From: DATLED01 sp035525495
Lineage (GTDB): Bacteria > Actinomycetota > Acidimicrobiia > Acidimicrobiales > CADCTF01
Reading direction: 5' to 3'
DNA: 64,000 bases
Assembly (NCBI GenBank): GCA_035525495.1
Contig: DATLED010000058.1
Location: 135,100-199,099 of the forward strand
The position numbers were made by a program, and so were the translations under genes. A model generated the notes under the pieces. The model was not told the origin of the DNA. It saw only the letters and a program-made list of their open reading frames with translations, and searched no databases. This document shows, piece after piece, positions 44,436 through 52,902 of this stretch. Each line of letters opens with the position of its first letter. The stretch's first letter is position 1.

Positions 44436-44924
44436 CTACTTCTGCGCAGCGAGCCAGTCGTCAACGCGCGCTGAGAAGTTGACTTGGTCGAACGTCCCGG
44501 CGTCCTCGATGAAGCCGCCTTCGAGTCGACCCCACTCGGTGAAGCCAAGCCCCCGGTATGCCGCCTCAGCCGGTGTTCCTCCGCGACAGTCGAGTTCGAG
44601 GATCGTGCAGGAGTGCGATCTGCACCACTCAGCCGCTGCACGAGTTAGGGCCCTCGCCAAGCCGGATCCCTGCGCTGTCGGGTGGATGACGAAGCCGCCA
44701 AGCCTCACACGGTGCCGCCGCAACCGATGTGGCTCTCTGGTCGCCGTTACGTTGCCGACCACGACACCCACATCGTCTACGGCCACAAGCATCACGCCCT
44801 CGTCGGCGGACGCGTTGTTGATCGCGAAGTCAACGATGCCTTGCATCTGCTCCATCGTGTTCTGCGAGAAGCAGTTGTCCCGAAGGGAGGCGACGTCTGA
44901 CTGCTCGACAGGGCGGATAAGCAT
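44436..44924 (-). CDS. GNAT family acetyltransferase
   Basis: The 162-residue protein starts at ATG 44924 (MLIRPVEQSDVASLRD). The core reads LVAVDDVGVVVGNVTA, LGGFVIHPTAQGSGLARAL (acetyl-CoA pyrophosphate loop) and AAYRGLGFTEWG, all standard GNAT features. The substrate cannot be predicted. It lies about 100 bp upstream of the SnoaL-like gene. Confidence 0.85.
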   Translation of the reverse strand: MLIRPVEQSDVASLRDNCFSQNTMEQMQGIVDFAINNASADEGVMLVAVDDVGVVVGNVTATREPHRLRRHRVRLGGFVIHPTAQGSGLARALTRAAAEWCRSHSCTILELDCRGGTPAEAAYRGLGFTEWGRLEGGFIEDAGTFDQVNFSARVDDWLAAQK

Positions 44925-45154
44925 CCGGAACTTCTACGTCCACTCCTCAGTGACATCAAGCGCAATCTTGGCGGTGCCTCGGAACCAAGTGCTGTCGGTC
45001 AGTCCAGGCCTCCGCCTGTCCGTGGTCCGGGCTTCGGGGCTACCTGCGGGTCTCGGCCCGGCCGCGCCTTCTGGGACGCTTGATCCCTCCAGAGGGCATG
45101 CGTAGTGTCGAGACCGGTAGGGAACCTGCAAGTGGGGAGGAGGTGCACAGCGAT

Positions 45155-45199
45155 GTCTCGATTCGCAACGTCTCGATTCGCTACGTATCGATTCACGTG
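45155..45199. repeat. Three tandem 15-bp repeats (iteron-like)
   Basis: Units GTCTCGATTCGCAAC, GTCTCGATTCGCTAC and GTATCGATTCACGTG follow each other without spacers in the intergenic region upstream of the methyltransferase. They share the core TCGATTCNC. The spacing of one and a half helical turns fits an operator array or iterons. Confidence 0.7.
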
Positions 45200-45260
45200 C
45201 TCCTCCGGAGTCGCAGCCTGATCGCTGAGCTCCGAGGGCACTCTTCCCTTTGGAGTCTTC

Positions 45261-45994
45261 TTGCTACACACCTGGCAGATCGGCTTTCGCCACCACCTAC
45301 TCATGAACCCGTCAAGCGCGGCCAAGATCCGCGCCCTTGGCGCCCGACTCCGGCTCGGCCCACACAGCACCGTCCTCGATCTCGGCTGCGGCACCGGCGG
45401 ACCCGCGGTCCTACTCGCCAAGGAGTACGGCTGCCGCGTAACCGGGGTCGACCACCACGAGCCCTTCCTCGCCCATGCCCGTGAGCGAGCTGAGGAAGCA
45501 GGTGTGGTCGACCTCGTTGACCTGGTGGCCTCGGACGGCGCCGAGTTCGTTGGTACGGCACCGAGTTTCGACGCCGCACTGTGTATCGGTGCGGCATGGA
45601 TTCTGGGCGGGTTCGCCTCGACCGCCACCACGCTGCGCGAGCACGTGCCCCTCGGTGGGCATGTGGTGATCGGTGACAGTACCGCCGGGACGAAGCAATA
45701 GCGGGATGGCAGCCGACGGAAGGCCTCGCATTGCACCGGCTACAAGACTGGCCCCAGCTTCCCGATCTCGTCACCTCCATGGCCGCCGCAGGACTAGCTC
45801 CGATCAGCGTGTTCACAGCCTCAGCGGACGAGTGGGAGAGGTACCACTCGCTCATCTGGCTCTCAGTCGAAGACTGGCTCGCTGAGAATCCAGACCACCC
45901 CGACGCGGCCCGCTTCCAGGGCCGGGAGTCTCGGGCGGAGGACCTCGCCGAACACCGTGACGGGTGGGCGATCGTCGCGGGACGCCGCGTCTAA
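45261..45994 (+). pseudogene. SAM-dependent methyltransferase, single frameshift
   Basis: Read from TTG 45261, which has a GGAG site at 45252-45255. The protein opens LLHTWQIGFRHHLLMNPSS and has motif I VLDLGCGTGGPAVLLA and motif II VTGVDHHEP. After GDS the frame is lost at about 45680: inserting one T would read YRRDEAIAGW and continue HRLQDWPQLPDLV to the stop at 45994. The restored product is about 244 residues and methyltransferase-like throughout. It is either a recent pseudogene or a one-base sequence error. Confidence 0.75.
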
Positions 45995-46147
45995 CCAGTT
46001 GCCGACTGGTCCTCCGCACTCCCGGTCACGCTCAACCGGTGCATAGGGGACGTAGCCAACCGCCGACGAGAGGTCCCGCCACGAGCGCCGAGGTTGTGCC
46101 TTGTTTGGTCGATGGAGGACGGCGCCCGGGATCCGTAGGGTGATGCC

Positions 46148-47011
46148 GTGGATCCATTGCAGCTTCCGCGCGCAGTGGCCGCGTGCACGGCCGTGGCTGC
46201 GGAGTGCGGTCTCGCTGTCGATGGCGCGATCGTGCTGAACGACTCGAACCGCCTCGCAGTCCAACTTCGGGGTTGCGATGTGCTCGCTCGGGTTGCGCCT
46301 CGATCTCGGCAGAGCGGCGCCGAGTTCGAGGTCGAGATCGCTCGTCGCCTCGCCGACACCGACACCCCGCTCGCGGCCCTGGATCCTCGGGTCGAGCCGC
46401 GCGTCTATGAGCATGACAGCTTCGCGGTGACGCTCTGGACCTACTACGAGCCTGTGCCGCCGCGGGAAGTCGCGCCGGACGAGTACGCGGGCGCGCTTGA
46501 GCGGCTGCACGCCGGCATGCGCGAGGCGGAGCTGACGGCAGAGTGGGTACCGCACTTCATGGATCGAGTCGACGAGGCACAGCGCCTGGTCGACGAGCCC
46601 AGAAACAACCCCGAGATCGTCGGCGCGGACCGCGAGCTGCTGGCCGCGACTTTGCGGACGATGAGCCGCGCGATCGCCGAACGAGGCGCGTCCGAGCAGC
46701 TGCTGCACGGCGAGCCGCACCCGGGAAACGTGCTCAGGACGAAGGAGGGGCTGCTGTTCGTCGACCTGGAGACATGCTGCCGCGGACCAGTTGAGTTCGA
46801 CATCGCCCATGCGACCATCAACGCGAGCGGGCCGCCGTTCGAGGTCGCTGCGCGGTACGGCGGAGCTGATCAAACGTTGATGCGCGAGTGCTGGATCCTC
46901 ATGCTCGCGATGGTTACCGCGTGGCGATGCGAGCCGGGGGACGATCTTCCGGACGGCCGGGCCCTGACCAGAAGCTGGATCCGTCAGCTGCGCGCAGTAC
47001 TCGAGCCATGA
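46148..47011 (+). CDS. Aminoglycoside phosphotransferase (APH) family protein
   Basis: The 287-residue protein starts at GTG 46148. The kinase catalytic loop reads LLHGEPHPGNVL, where Glu replaces the usual catalytic Asp of HGDxxxxN, and the metal-binding motif is LLFVDLETCCRG. The N-terminal lobe is short, starting near AIVLNDSNRLAVQL. Intact relatives phosphorylate antibiotics or metabolites; HGE variants are known in the family and can remain active. It is intact, unlike the other two phosphotransferase genes in the element. Confidence 0.82.
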   Translation: MDPLQLPRAVAACTAVAAECGLAVDGAIVLNDSNRLAVQLRGCDVLARVAPRSRQSGAEFEVEIARRLADTDTPLAALDPRVEPRVYEHDSFAVTLWTYYEPVPPREVAPDEYAGALERLHAGMREAELTAEWVPHFMDRVDEAQRLVDEPRNNPEIVGADRELLAATLRTMSRAIAERGASEQLLHGEPHPGNVLRTKEGLLFVDLETCCRGPVEFDIAHATINASGPPFEVAARYGGADQTLMRECWILMLAMVTAWRCEPGDDLPDGRALTRSWIRQLRAVLEP

Positions 47012-47056
47012 GCGGAGCCCGCTGACTGGTGCTCGCAGCGAGCCGCACGAGCCCAG

Positions 47057-47338
47057 GTGATGCCCAGTTCCGGGCCTGGATACAACACCTCCACGCGGCA
47101 CCGCGGCATCTGTTGGGAGGTCAACGAAGTCGAGCAGTTCATCGACGGCCGGCCGCTGGTCGACGGGCGAGCCTGTCGCGACCGGTGGCGCACGCGGAAC
47201 AGTGACGGTTCCGCGAGATCTGAAGCTCCGGGCGTCATATGGATTCTTGCCGAGGAGCTCGTCGTGCAGCGCCGCGATCTCTTCGAGTACATCGAGGAGC
47301 AGAAGACCTGGCTGAGTCGCGGGGCGACCAACCCGTAG
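47057..47338 (+). CDS. Hypothetical protein
   Basis: A 93-residue frame starting GTG-ATG at 47057/47060, 45 bp after the phosphotransferase. Third codon positions are mostly G or C, which supports real coding. The C-terminal part PGVIWILAEELVVQRRDLFEYIEEQ is helical and looks conserved, while the N-terminus SGPGYNTSTRHRG is Ser/Gly-rich. No family is recognised; it might be a fragment of a larger gene. Confidence 0.4.
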   Translation: MMPSSGPGYNTSTRHRGICWEVNEVEQFIDGRPLVDGRACRDRWRTRNSDGSARSEAPGVIWILAEELVVQRRDLFEYIEEQKTWLSRGATNP

Positions 47339-47537
47339 CTCTGTCGATCACTGCCCAGCAGCATCCCGCAAGGGCCGATCCCTGACGGTCGGAGAGATCG
47401 CGGCGGACTGTCCCAATACAACGACGAGCGGCGCGCCGGAGAGGATCGGTGACGCGCCAGCATCGAGCTGCCCGGCTGCCGGCCACCGGGGGCACGCACC
47501 GCTCCCGCTCAGCGTGATTTTCTCAGTGTCAGCGACG

Positions 47538-48341
47538 TCATCCTCTTGTTCCAATCGTGACCAAGTGGGCGCTCATGCCGAGTAGGGCGGGCTCGCTCTC
47601 GATCAGCCTTATGACTTCGAGAAGCTGCTGTGGCTGGAGCAGCAGCTTCTCAAGATTCCCAAGCAACCACGCGTGACCTTCAACACCGATGTGCTCGAGA
47701 TCGAGAAAGCCAGCCGCCTCGACCTCGGAACCCGCCTCCTCGACGCGATGGAAGTACGCCCAGAAGCCGCCGTCTCGAAGCTTGGATGGATCGGCGCTGA
47801 GCCCGGTTCCAATGTTCACGTCAAAGCCGGCGCGGACGTCGGGGTCGTGGATCAGCCCTCTGCCGGTGGCGTCAAGGATCCATGCGTGTCGGGTGATGAC
47901 TTCGGAGACCAACCGGCCGCCCGGTTTTAGGATCCGGTGCGCCTCCCGGAGCGCGAGGTCACGGTCATGCCGTTCGGGCAAGTGGTAGAGCGGCCCCATG
48001 AGAAGCACCGCATCGAACGAGGCATCGGGCAGATCGAGCGCCCGAGCGTCGCCGAGGCTGCACGTAGCCCTGCCGCCGGTAGCCGCGCGCGCTTGTTCGA
48101 TGTGTCGCTGAACTGGGTCGACGAGAACGACCTCATAACCTTGGTTCACAAGGTGCGCCGCGTGCGTCCCCGGTCCGCCGCCGATGTCGGCGATGCGCCC
48201 CTGCTCCGGGAGGTGCCGCTCGAAGATGTCCCACGTCCGGAGCCGAACGAGATCTCCGACGCCGGGGCGCCAGAGCCGACCAGCCTCATCATCCAACTCG
48301 TAACGACGCACGACTCGTCGGTCGGTCTCCATGCCAGGCAT
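47538..48341 (-). CDS. Class I SAM-dependent methyltransferase
   Basis: The 267-residue protein starts at ATG 48341; ATG 48332 is also possible. Motif I is IADIGGGPGTHAAHL, motif II VVLVDPVQRH, the acidic motif LGDARALDLPDASFDAVLLMGPLYHL, and the post-motif ILKPGGRLVSEV. This is a Methyltransf_11/25-type enzyme with a C-terminal substrate domain. The substrate is unknown. A noncoding stretch of about 450 bp precedes it. Confidence 0.88.
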   Translation of the reverse strand: MPGMETDRRVVRRYELDDEAGRLWRPGVGDLVRLRTWDIFERHLPEQGRIADIGGGPGTHAAHLVNQGYEVVLVDPVQRHIEQARAATGGRATCSLGDARALDLPDASFDAVLLMGPLYHLPERHDRDLALREAHRILKPGGRLVSEVITRHAWILDATGRGLIHDPDVRAGFDVNIGTGLSADPSKLRDGGFWAYFHRVEEAGSEVEAAGFLDLEHIGVEGHAWLLGNLEKLLLQPQQLLEVIRLIESEPALLGMSAHLVTIGTRG

Positions 48342-48790
48342 TGTTGCAATCGGTGAACTGTCTCGGCGTCTATTTCGCTAACCAGGGCCGCGACCTCACC
48401 TCTCAGTTGAGCCGTAGTGACTGTCGGGTGCTCGTTCCCAAGACGCCGGGGTCTGCGCTCTGCCCAACTCCCTGACGACGGCGGGAGGCGAGCGAGTTCG
48501 ACCGTGCGCATGGGAAGGATCCGCCTTCATCCCACAGCGCGTCGAGTCGCCGATCTGTGCGACCGCCCCATGCATCGACATCGGCGGGAGCCGAGCCGAT
48601 GCCGCCGCTTTCTGACGATCGGGAAGTTGTCCGGGTGCCTCCTAGCGCCTGGCTCCATGGTCCGCGCGGGTAGCCCAGATGGGCCGATGCGAGGCGCGCG
48701 CCACCCTGCGCGAATGCTGTCTCAATAACCCGGGGCCAAAGACCGCGACTGGCGCGCCGATCGGCGCGTCTCCGGCGGCGAAGCGGGTGG
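48342..48790. other. Noncoding stretch without a recognisable gene
   Basis: No frame in this 449-bp stretch has a recognisable domain or convincing codon pattern. A minus-strand frame reading VTTAQLRGEVAALVSEI looks faintly protein-like, but it is short and merges into the methyltransferase in another frame. It may be gene debris. Confidence 0.4.
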
Positions 48791-49258
48791 TCAGGCGTTC
48801 GACTCGACGAGTTCGGCCAGTCTCCTGAGGCTCTCGTCGATGTTTCGAGTGTTGTACTCGGTTCGGTCGCCGAGCAGTTTCTTCTCGGCGAGAGCGCGCA
48901 CTCTTCCGAGCTTGGCTACCCGCATGAAGCCCTCCGTGACGAGCGTTCCATCCATCGCGGGCTCGAGGCGGTACCACCACCGGGTCCTTGTCTCGCCTTT
49001 GTCATTCTGTGTGTGGAACTCGAAAGCACGACCGTCGTCGTAGACGTCGATGGTGCACTCCATCGACCACGACCGAGCGTCAGCCGTGTTTTTGCCACGG
49101 AAGCGGCTGCCAACGCTGCGACCATCGCCGGCGAGAACGTCGACAGACTCCAGTTCCTCTGACCATTCCGGCATCCGAGACACGTCGCCGATCACCGCCC
49201 ACACCTCGTCGCGCGGTGCTGCGATGGTTCTCGTCCGTTCAACGGTCTCTCCAGCCAT
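48791..49258 (-). CDS. SRPBCC (polyketide cyclase/START-like) family protein
   Basis: The 155-residue protein starts at ATG 49258. VERTRTIAAPRDEVWAVIGD and the adjoining MPEWSEELE form the classic opening of the SRPBCC ligand-binding fold, and TRTRWWYRLEPAMDGT closes the beta sheet. Members bind hydrophobic ligands or act as cyclases. It is the last cargo gene before the integrase. Confidence 0.85.
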   Translation of the reverse strand: MAGETVERTRTIAAPRDEVWAVIGDVSRMPEWSEELESVDVLAGDGRSVGSRFRGKNTADARSWSMECTIDVYDDGRAFEFHTQNDKGETRTRWWYRLEPAMDGTLVTEGFMRVAKLGRVRALAEKKLLGDRTEYNTRNIDESLRRLAELVESNA

Positions 49259-49390
49259 GGCCGGAGCGTAGATCTAGTCAGGCGTGCGGTGCGCGCCCTT
49301 GCGCGCACCTAACGCTCACTTCCCGAGACGATTCAGACGCTCCGATCGCCGCATCGCGAGCGGCGTCGCATCGGGGGGCACCGGCCCGGG

Positions 49391-50551
49391 TCACTCGGGT
49401 CGTTGGAGCAACGCGCCTAGGACATCCGCCGCGTGCTCGTCGGCTTGCTCGACAAACTGGGCGTAGACATCGAGCGTGGTCGACGCGTTGGCGTGGCCGA
49501 GGCGGCCGCTGACAGTCCGAATGTCGATGCCAAGCGACAGGAGTTGCGTCGCGCTGAAGTGACGGAGGTGGTGGAGCTTCACGCCCTTGAGACCGAGTTC
49601 ATCGCGCAGCCGTCCGAAGGCGAGCGTCGCGTAGCCGGGGCGCCAAGGCTTCGAGAAGTCGACCTCGTGAGAGAACAAGAAGGAGTCGGGTGACAAGCGG
49701 GTGCCGCACTGCGCGGCCAGATCGGCGCATCCGTCCCGATGTGCCAGGAGGATGGCGGCGGTGTCTTCGTCGAGGGAGACGCCTCGGACCTGGTGCGTCT
49801 TCGTGTCCTTCTCGATCAGCTCGCCGCCGGCTTCGACGATGCCGCGCGCGATGGTGAGCCGCCGACGATCGAAGTCGACGTGCTTCCATCGCAGCGCGCA
49901 CATCTCGCCGCGGCGAGCGCCGGTGGCCGCCGCGAGGCGGAAGTAAGTCGGCAGCGATGAGTTGATCGTTGACGCGGCCTCGATGAGGCGAGCCACATCG
50001 GCAGGGTTGGGCAGGTTCAGCTGTTGCTTGCGCGCACGTGGCGGCGACGCGTTCGCTGCGGCGTTCGTCGTGATCCAGCCCCACTTGACGCCTTGACCAA
50101 GCGCGCGCCGGAGTACCGAATGGATCCGCATCACCGAGTTGGGCGCGAGTGGGCCGCCGTTGAGCGCGCCCTTGCGGCGGAGCTCGGCGTACCAGAGGTC
50201 GAGGTCTGACGTCCGCAGCCGGCGGAGCGGGACCTTGCCCCAGCGCGGGAGGATGCGGTTGTCGAGCAGCCGGCGGTACTCGGGACCCACCGAGGGGGAG
50301 AGGTCGGGCTCGGCCTGGGCGAACCACTTCTCGCAAAGCTCGCCCACGGTGCCGGCGCGCACGGCGTACTGGCCGTCCTCGATCTCGCCGAGCATGCGAC
50401 CGAGCGCGACCTCGGCTTCTCGGCGCTCGCCGCGGATGGTCTTGGTGACGTACTGCTTCTTGCCCGTCGCCGGGTCCTTGCCGACAAACGCGCGGACCTC
50501 CCACGACTGTTTTCCACGTTGGCGAATCGACCCGGCCACGCCCAACATCAT
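49391..50551 (-). CDS. Tyrosine recombinase (phage-type integrase)
   Basis: The 386-residue protein starts at ATG 50551 (MMLGVAGSIRQRGKQSWEV); the open frame runs further into the tRNA gene but that part is not protein-like. An N-terminal arm-binding domain (about 1-55) and core-binding SAM-like domain (about 65-165) precede the catalytic domain. The complete active site is visible: R213 in TGARRGE, K251, H327xxR330 in HHLRH, H353 in GHANAS and nucleophile Y363 in LDVYAQF. It catalyses integration at the adjacent tRNA-Arg. No excisionase is adjacent; the regulator at 38339 is a distant candidate. Confidence 0.92.
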   Translation of the reverse strand: MMLGVAGSIRQRGKQSWEVRAFVGKDPATGKKQYVTKTIRGERREAEVALGRMLGEIEDGQYAVRAGTVGELCEKWFAQAEPDLSPSVGPEYRRLLDNRILPRWGKVPLRRLRTSDLDLWYAELRRKGALNGGPLAPNSVMRIHSVLRRALGQGVKWGWITTNAAANASPPRARKQQLNLPNPADVARLIEAASTINSSLPTYFRLAAATGARRGEMCALRWKHVDFDRRRLTIARGIVEAGGELIEKDTKTHQVRGVSLDEDTAAILLAHRDGCADLAAQCGTRLSPDSFLFSHEVDFSKPWRPGYATLAFGRLRDELGLKGVKLHHLRHFSATQLLSLGIDIRTVSGRLGHANASTTLDVYAQFVEQADEHAADVLGALLQRPE

Positions 50552-50560
50552 CGCGCGTCG

Positions 50561-50597
50561 GATGGGCAAGAGGGGCGAGTCAGTGGGCAACTCGCCC
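50561..50597. promoter_or_regulatory. Candidate arm-type sites and hairpin between tRNA and integrase
   Basis: GATGGGCAAG (50561-50570) and GTGGGCAACT (50583-50592) resemble the GATGGGCAAC repeats at the left end. An inverted repeat GGGCGAGT / ACTCGCCC (50573-50580 and 50590-50597) encloses the second copy. It may terminate the tRNA transcript or control integrase expression. Confidence 0.45.
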
Positions 50598-50650
50598 GTC
50601 CCAAGGACGTCAGCAACCCGAGAAAAGGCCTCTGACCAGCTACTTGGTGA

Positions 50651-50687
50651 GCGCTCCCGGGGTGATTCGAACACCCGACGCACGGTT
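50651..50687. repeat. Right attachment site (attR) within tRNA-Arg
   Basis: Exact 37-bp copy of 24605-24641. It spans the tRNA from the 3' side of the anticodon loop to the discriminator base, so integration preserves a full-length tRNA. Confidence 0.9.
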
Positions 50688-50724
50688 TAGGAAACCGACG
50701 CTCTATCCCCTGAGCTACGGGAGC
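50652..50724 (-). tRNA. tRNA-Arg (anticodon CCT)
   Basis: The minus strand folds as a complete cloverleaf: acceptor GCTCCCG with CGGGAGC, D-arm with GCTCAGGGGATAGAGC, anticodon stem TCGGT/ACCGT with loop TTCCTAA (anticodon CCT, reading AGG), and T-arm GGGTGTTCGAATCACCC. Discriminator base is G and CCA is not encoded. It is the integration target of the element. Confidence 0.95.
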
Positions 50725-50946
50725 TGGATTGCAAAGTGCTGGTCGTCTCAGAGGCTGTAGTTGCTCGGACCGCCCCCCGACGATTTCTCGCCGTGGGCCG
50801 CGATTGGGCCGCCGGAATCCTCGAAGGCGAATCTAGTGGCGCGTGTGGGCCGCGGCCCTCGGCCCGTGCGTTCTTGGCCTGCCTCCGATGCTGACCGCCC
50901 AACGGATGGGTCGGCACCTGGAACGTCGAGGCCGGCACGCCGCCGG

Positions 50947-51534
50947 TCACCTCGACTGCTGCAGCCCGTCGACCGCGCCGACCGCCATGGCGACGAAGGC
51001 GTCGACGAGGCTGGCCCGCGATCCTTTTCGCCGGACCCAGAGCTCCACCACGGCCGTTGCTGTGGTTGTAAGCATCGCCGCGAGGACGTGGGCGTCTCGG
51101 TCGGTGAGGCGGAACCGGTCGGCGACGAGGTCGTGCCACAACTTCTGGGATTGGCGGTCGCGACGTTGGATGGCGGCGTCCAGGCCGGAGGCCGAGCGTC
51201 CGTCGAGCAGCGCGCCGACCAGGCGCCCGTGATCCCGCACCGCGTCGAACCAGACGTCGAGGGACCGTCGCACGATGTCGTCGAACCCGCCGTCGACGCC
51301 GAGTACCGCCTCGATCTCGGCGTCGATGTTGCCGATCACCCGCTGGAACAGGATGAGCAGGATCTCGTCCTTGGACTCGAAGTAGGCGTAGGGGAGGGGC
51401 TTCGTGACGCCGGCGGCGTCGGCGACCGACTCGAAGGTGACGGCCCCGACGCCGCCTTGTTCGACGAGGTCGGCGGCGGTGTCGAGCAGGAAGGACCGAC
51501 GGTCTTCCCGGGACATGCGGCGGGGCACCGGCAT
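50947..51534 (-). CDS. TetR family transcriptional regulator
   Basis: Read from ATG 51534 (MPVPRRMSREDRRSFLLDTA), preceded by AGGG, the product is 195 residues; GTG 51540 and ATG 51576 are alternatives. The N-terminal helix-turn-helix is GAVTFESVADAAGVTKPLPYAYFESKDEIL, typical of TetR. The C-terminal ligand domain is helical. It diverges from the amidohydrolase and very likely represses it through the palindrome at 51566. Confidence 0.88.
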   Translation of the reverse strand: MPVPRRMSREDRRSFLLDTAADLVEQGGVGAVTFESVADAAGVTKPLPYAYFESKDEILLILFQRVIGNIDAEIEAVLGVDGGFDDIVRRSLDVWFDAVRDHGRLVGALLDGRSASGLDAAIQRRDRQSQKLWHDLVADRFRLTDRDAHVLAAMLTTTATAVVELWVRRKGSRASLVDAFVAMAVGAVDGLQQSR

Positions 51535-51565
51535 CGGCACAACCCTATCGTCCGCGGTACCGTTG

Positions 51566-51580
51566 TTGAAGATCATTCAA
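51566..51580. promoter_or_regulatory. Palindromic TetR operator candidate
   Basis: TTGAA and TTCAA flank GATCA to give a 15-bp palindrome midway in the divergent region between the TetR and amidohydrolase genes, a typical position for autoregulation and control of the neighbour. Confidence 0.65.
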
Positions 51581-51609
51581 TTGGGTGACGTTCGTTTTGA
51601 GGAGCCACC

Positions 51610-52764
51610 GTGCCTTACGCCGACCGCCGAGTTCTCGATGCCGATGCGCACCTGATGGAGCCCGCCGGATGGCTGGAGTCCTATGTGGATCCCGGAGTCC
51701 GCGACCGCATCGCGCCGATGGACGGCGGCGACGCGGAGTTCGCGGCGTTGCTGCAGCAGGGTCAGGACCTGCTCGAGCTCCGCCGACGCGATGAGGAGGA
51801 GGCGGCGGCGGCCAAGTCCCAGCTGATGACGATGCCCCGCAAGGGATGGCTGTCCTTCGGAGGAGCGGATCCCGCCGAGCGCAGTGCGGCACTCGATGAG
51901 CTGGGCTTCGAGGTGCAGGTCGTGTATCCGACGGGCGCGTTCCCGCAAGTGGTGACGTCTCCACGCGAGGTGCAGATCGCAGCGGCCATCGGCATGAACC
52001 GCGGTTTGGCGGAGTTCTGCGAGGGCGACAGCCGTCTGCTGCCGGCCGCCTACGTGCCGATGCACCACGGCACCGAAGCCGCCCTTCGGGTCGTGGAAGA
52101 CGCGGTGCAGCGCGCCATCCCCGTCGTGATGGTGGACATGGTCCCGGCGAAGGGCGCTGTCTCGCCGAGCCACCCGGACAACGATCGCGTCTGGGCCGCG
52201 ATCGTCGCCGCCGACCTGCTGCTCTCGGTGCACATCGGCCTGGACAACGGCTGGAGACCAACGCGCCCCGAGTTCTTCGACAATGGGCGGACGCTCGAAC
52301 ACTTCCGGAGCGACGCCCCCGGAGACGCGCTGTCCTACATGGCGATCGGGTATCCAGCGGAGCTGTTCCTCTCCTCCATGATCCTCGACGGCGTTCTCGA
52401 GCGCTTCCCGGCACTCCGCATCAGCGTGGCCGAGCTGGGTGCCGTCTGGGTGCCTGGCTTCCTCCACCACCTCGACCAAGCGGCGCGGGCGTTCCGGCGT
52501 CTCCAGGACCTCACCCACCTGTCGCTCGTCCCTTCGGACTACATCCGCCGACAAGTGCGATTCACCCCCTTCGCAGGCGAACCCGTCGGCTGGATGATCA
52601 GCGCCTCGTCACCCGATCTCTACTGCTTCTCCTCGGACTACCCGCACCACGAGGGCAGCGACGACCCCATCCGCCGCTTCGACCAGACGATGACGGAAGC
52701 GTCCTCCACCGACCGGGAAGCCTTCTACGCCGCCAACTTCGCCGCGCTCCTCGGCGATCGATGA
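51610..52764 (+). CDS. Amidohydrolase family 2 (ACMSD-like) metal-dependent hydrolase
   Basis: The 384-residue protein starts at GTG 51610 after a GAGGAG site. LDADAHLMEP is the DxH metal motif, AYVPMHHGTEAA and LLLSVHIGL the middle strands with a metal His, and FSSDYPHHEGSDDP the C-terminal metal Asp. Such TIM-barrel enzymes decarboxylate or hydrolyse aromatic or amide compounds. Control by the divergent TetR gene suggests induction by a substrate. Confidence 0.88.
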   Translation: MPYADRRVLDADAHLMEPAGWLESYVDPGVRDRIAPMDGGDAEFAALLQQGQDLLELRRRDEEEAAAAKSQLMTMPRKGWLSFGGADPAERSAALDELGFEVQVVYPTGAFPQVVTSPREVQIAAAIGMNRGLAEFCEGDSRLLPAAYVPMHHGTEAALRVVEDAVQRAIPVVMVDMVPAKGAVSPSHPDNDRVWAAIVAADLLLSVHIGLDNGWRPTRPEFFDNGRTLEHFRSDAPGDALSYMAIGYPAELFLSSMILDGVLERFPALRISVAELGAVWVPGFLHHLDQAARAFRRLQDLTHLSLVPSDYIRRQVRFTPFAGEPVGWMISASSPDLYCFSSDYPHHEGSDDPIRRFDQTMTEASSTDREAFYAANFAALLGDR

Positions 52765-52902
52765 TCATCCGCTGAACGCCCTTCTGCGCTTCCGTCGGTG
52801 CCGCCGAGGCGGAGGGTTCTCGTGGCGCCGTTCCGCTTTGCGCTGGGCGGTTTTCGGCCGGCCGGAACTCGGGTAGAGGCGGCGGCGAACCAGGAGCGCG
52901 CA

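Larger units (their letters stand above)
24605..50687. mobile_element. Integrative element at tRNA-Arg(CCT), about 26 kb
   Basis: Perfect 37-bp direct repeats bound the element (24605-24641, 50651-50687). The right copy is the 3' half of an intact tRNA-Arg and the left copy is an orphan half. A tyrosine recombinase lies just inside the right end, transcribed away from the tRNA. Candidate arm sites lie inside both ends. The cargo contains a relaxase-helicase remnant, a toxin-antitoxin pair, an ABC exporter and many single modification or resistance-like genes, several broken. No replication or type IV secretion genes are visible, so it is probably a decayed mobilisable or conjugative element. 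Confidence 0.88.

Noticed and set aside
48417..48728. 103-residue plus-strand frame in the noncoding stretch before the SRPBCC gene
   Set aside because: The translation is low-complexity Arg/Gly/Pro with no motif, no ribosome-binding site and no neighbour support.
30000..49300. Integron gene-cassette array, because of many single small-molecule genes in mixed orientation
   Set aside because: I found isolated RYYYAAC-like and GTTRRRY-like words but no paired, repeated attC hairpins, genes are in both orientations, and the integrase lies at a tRNA att site with no attI.
50552..50683. Integrase start at the far upstream codon inside the tRNA gene
   Set aside because: The extra 44 residues overlap the tRNA and hairpin and do not resemble integrase N-termini; ATG 50551 gives a normal-length protein.
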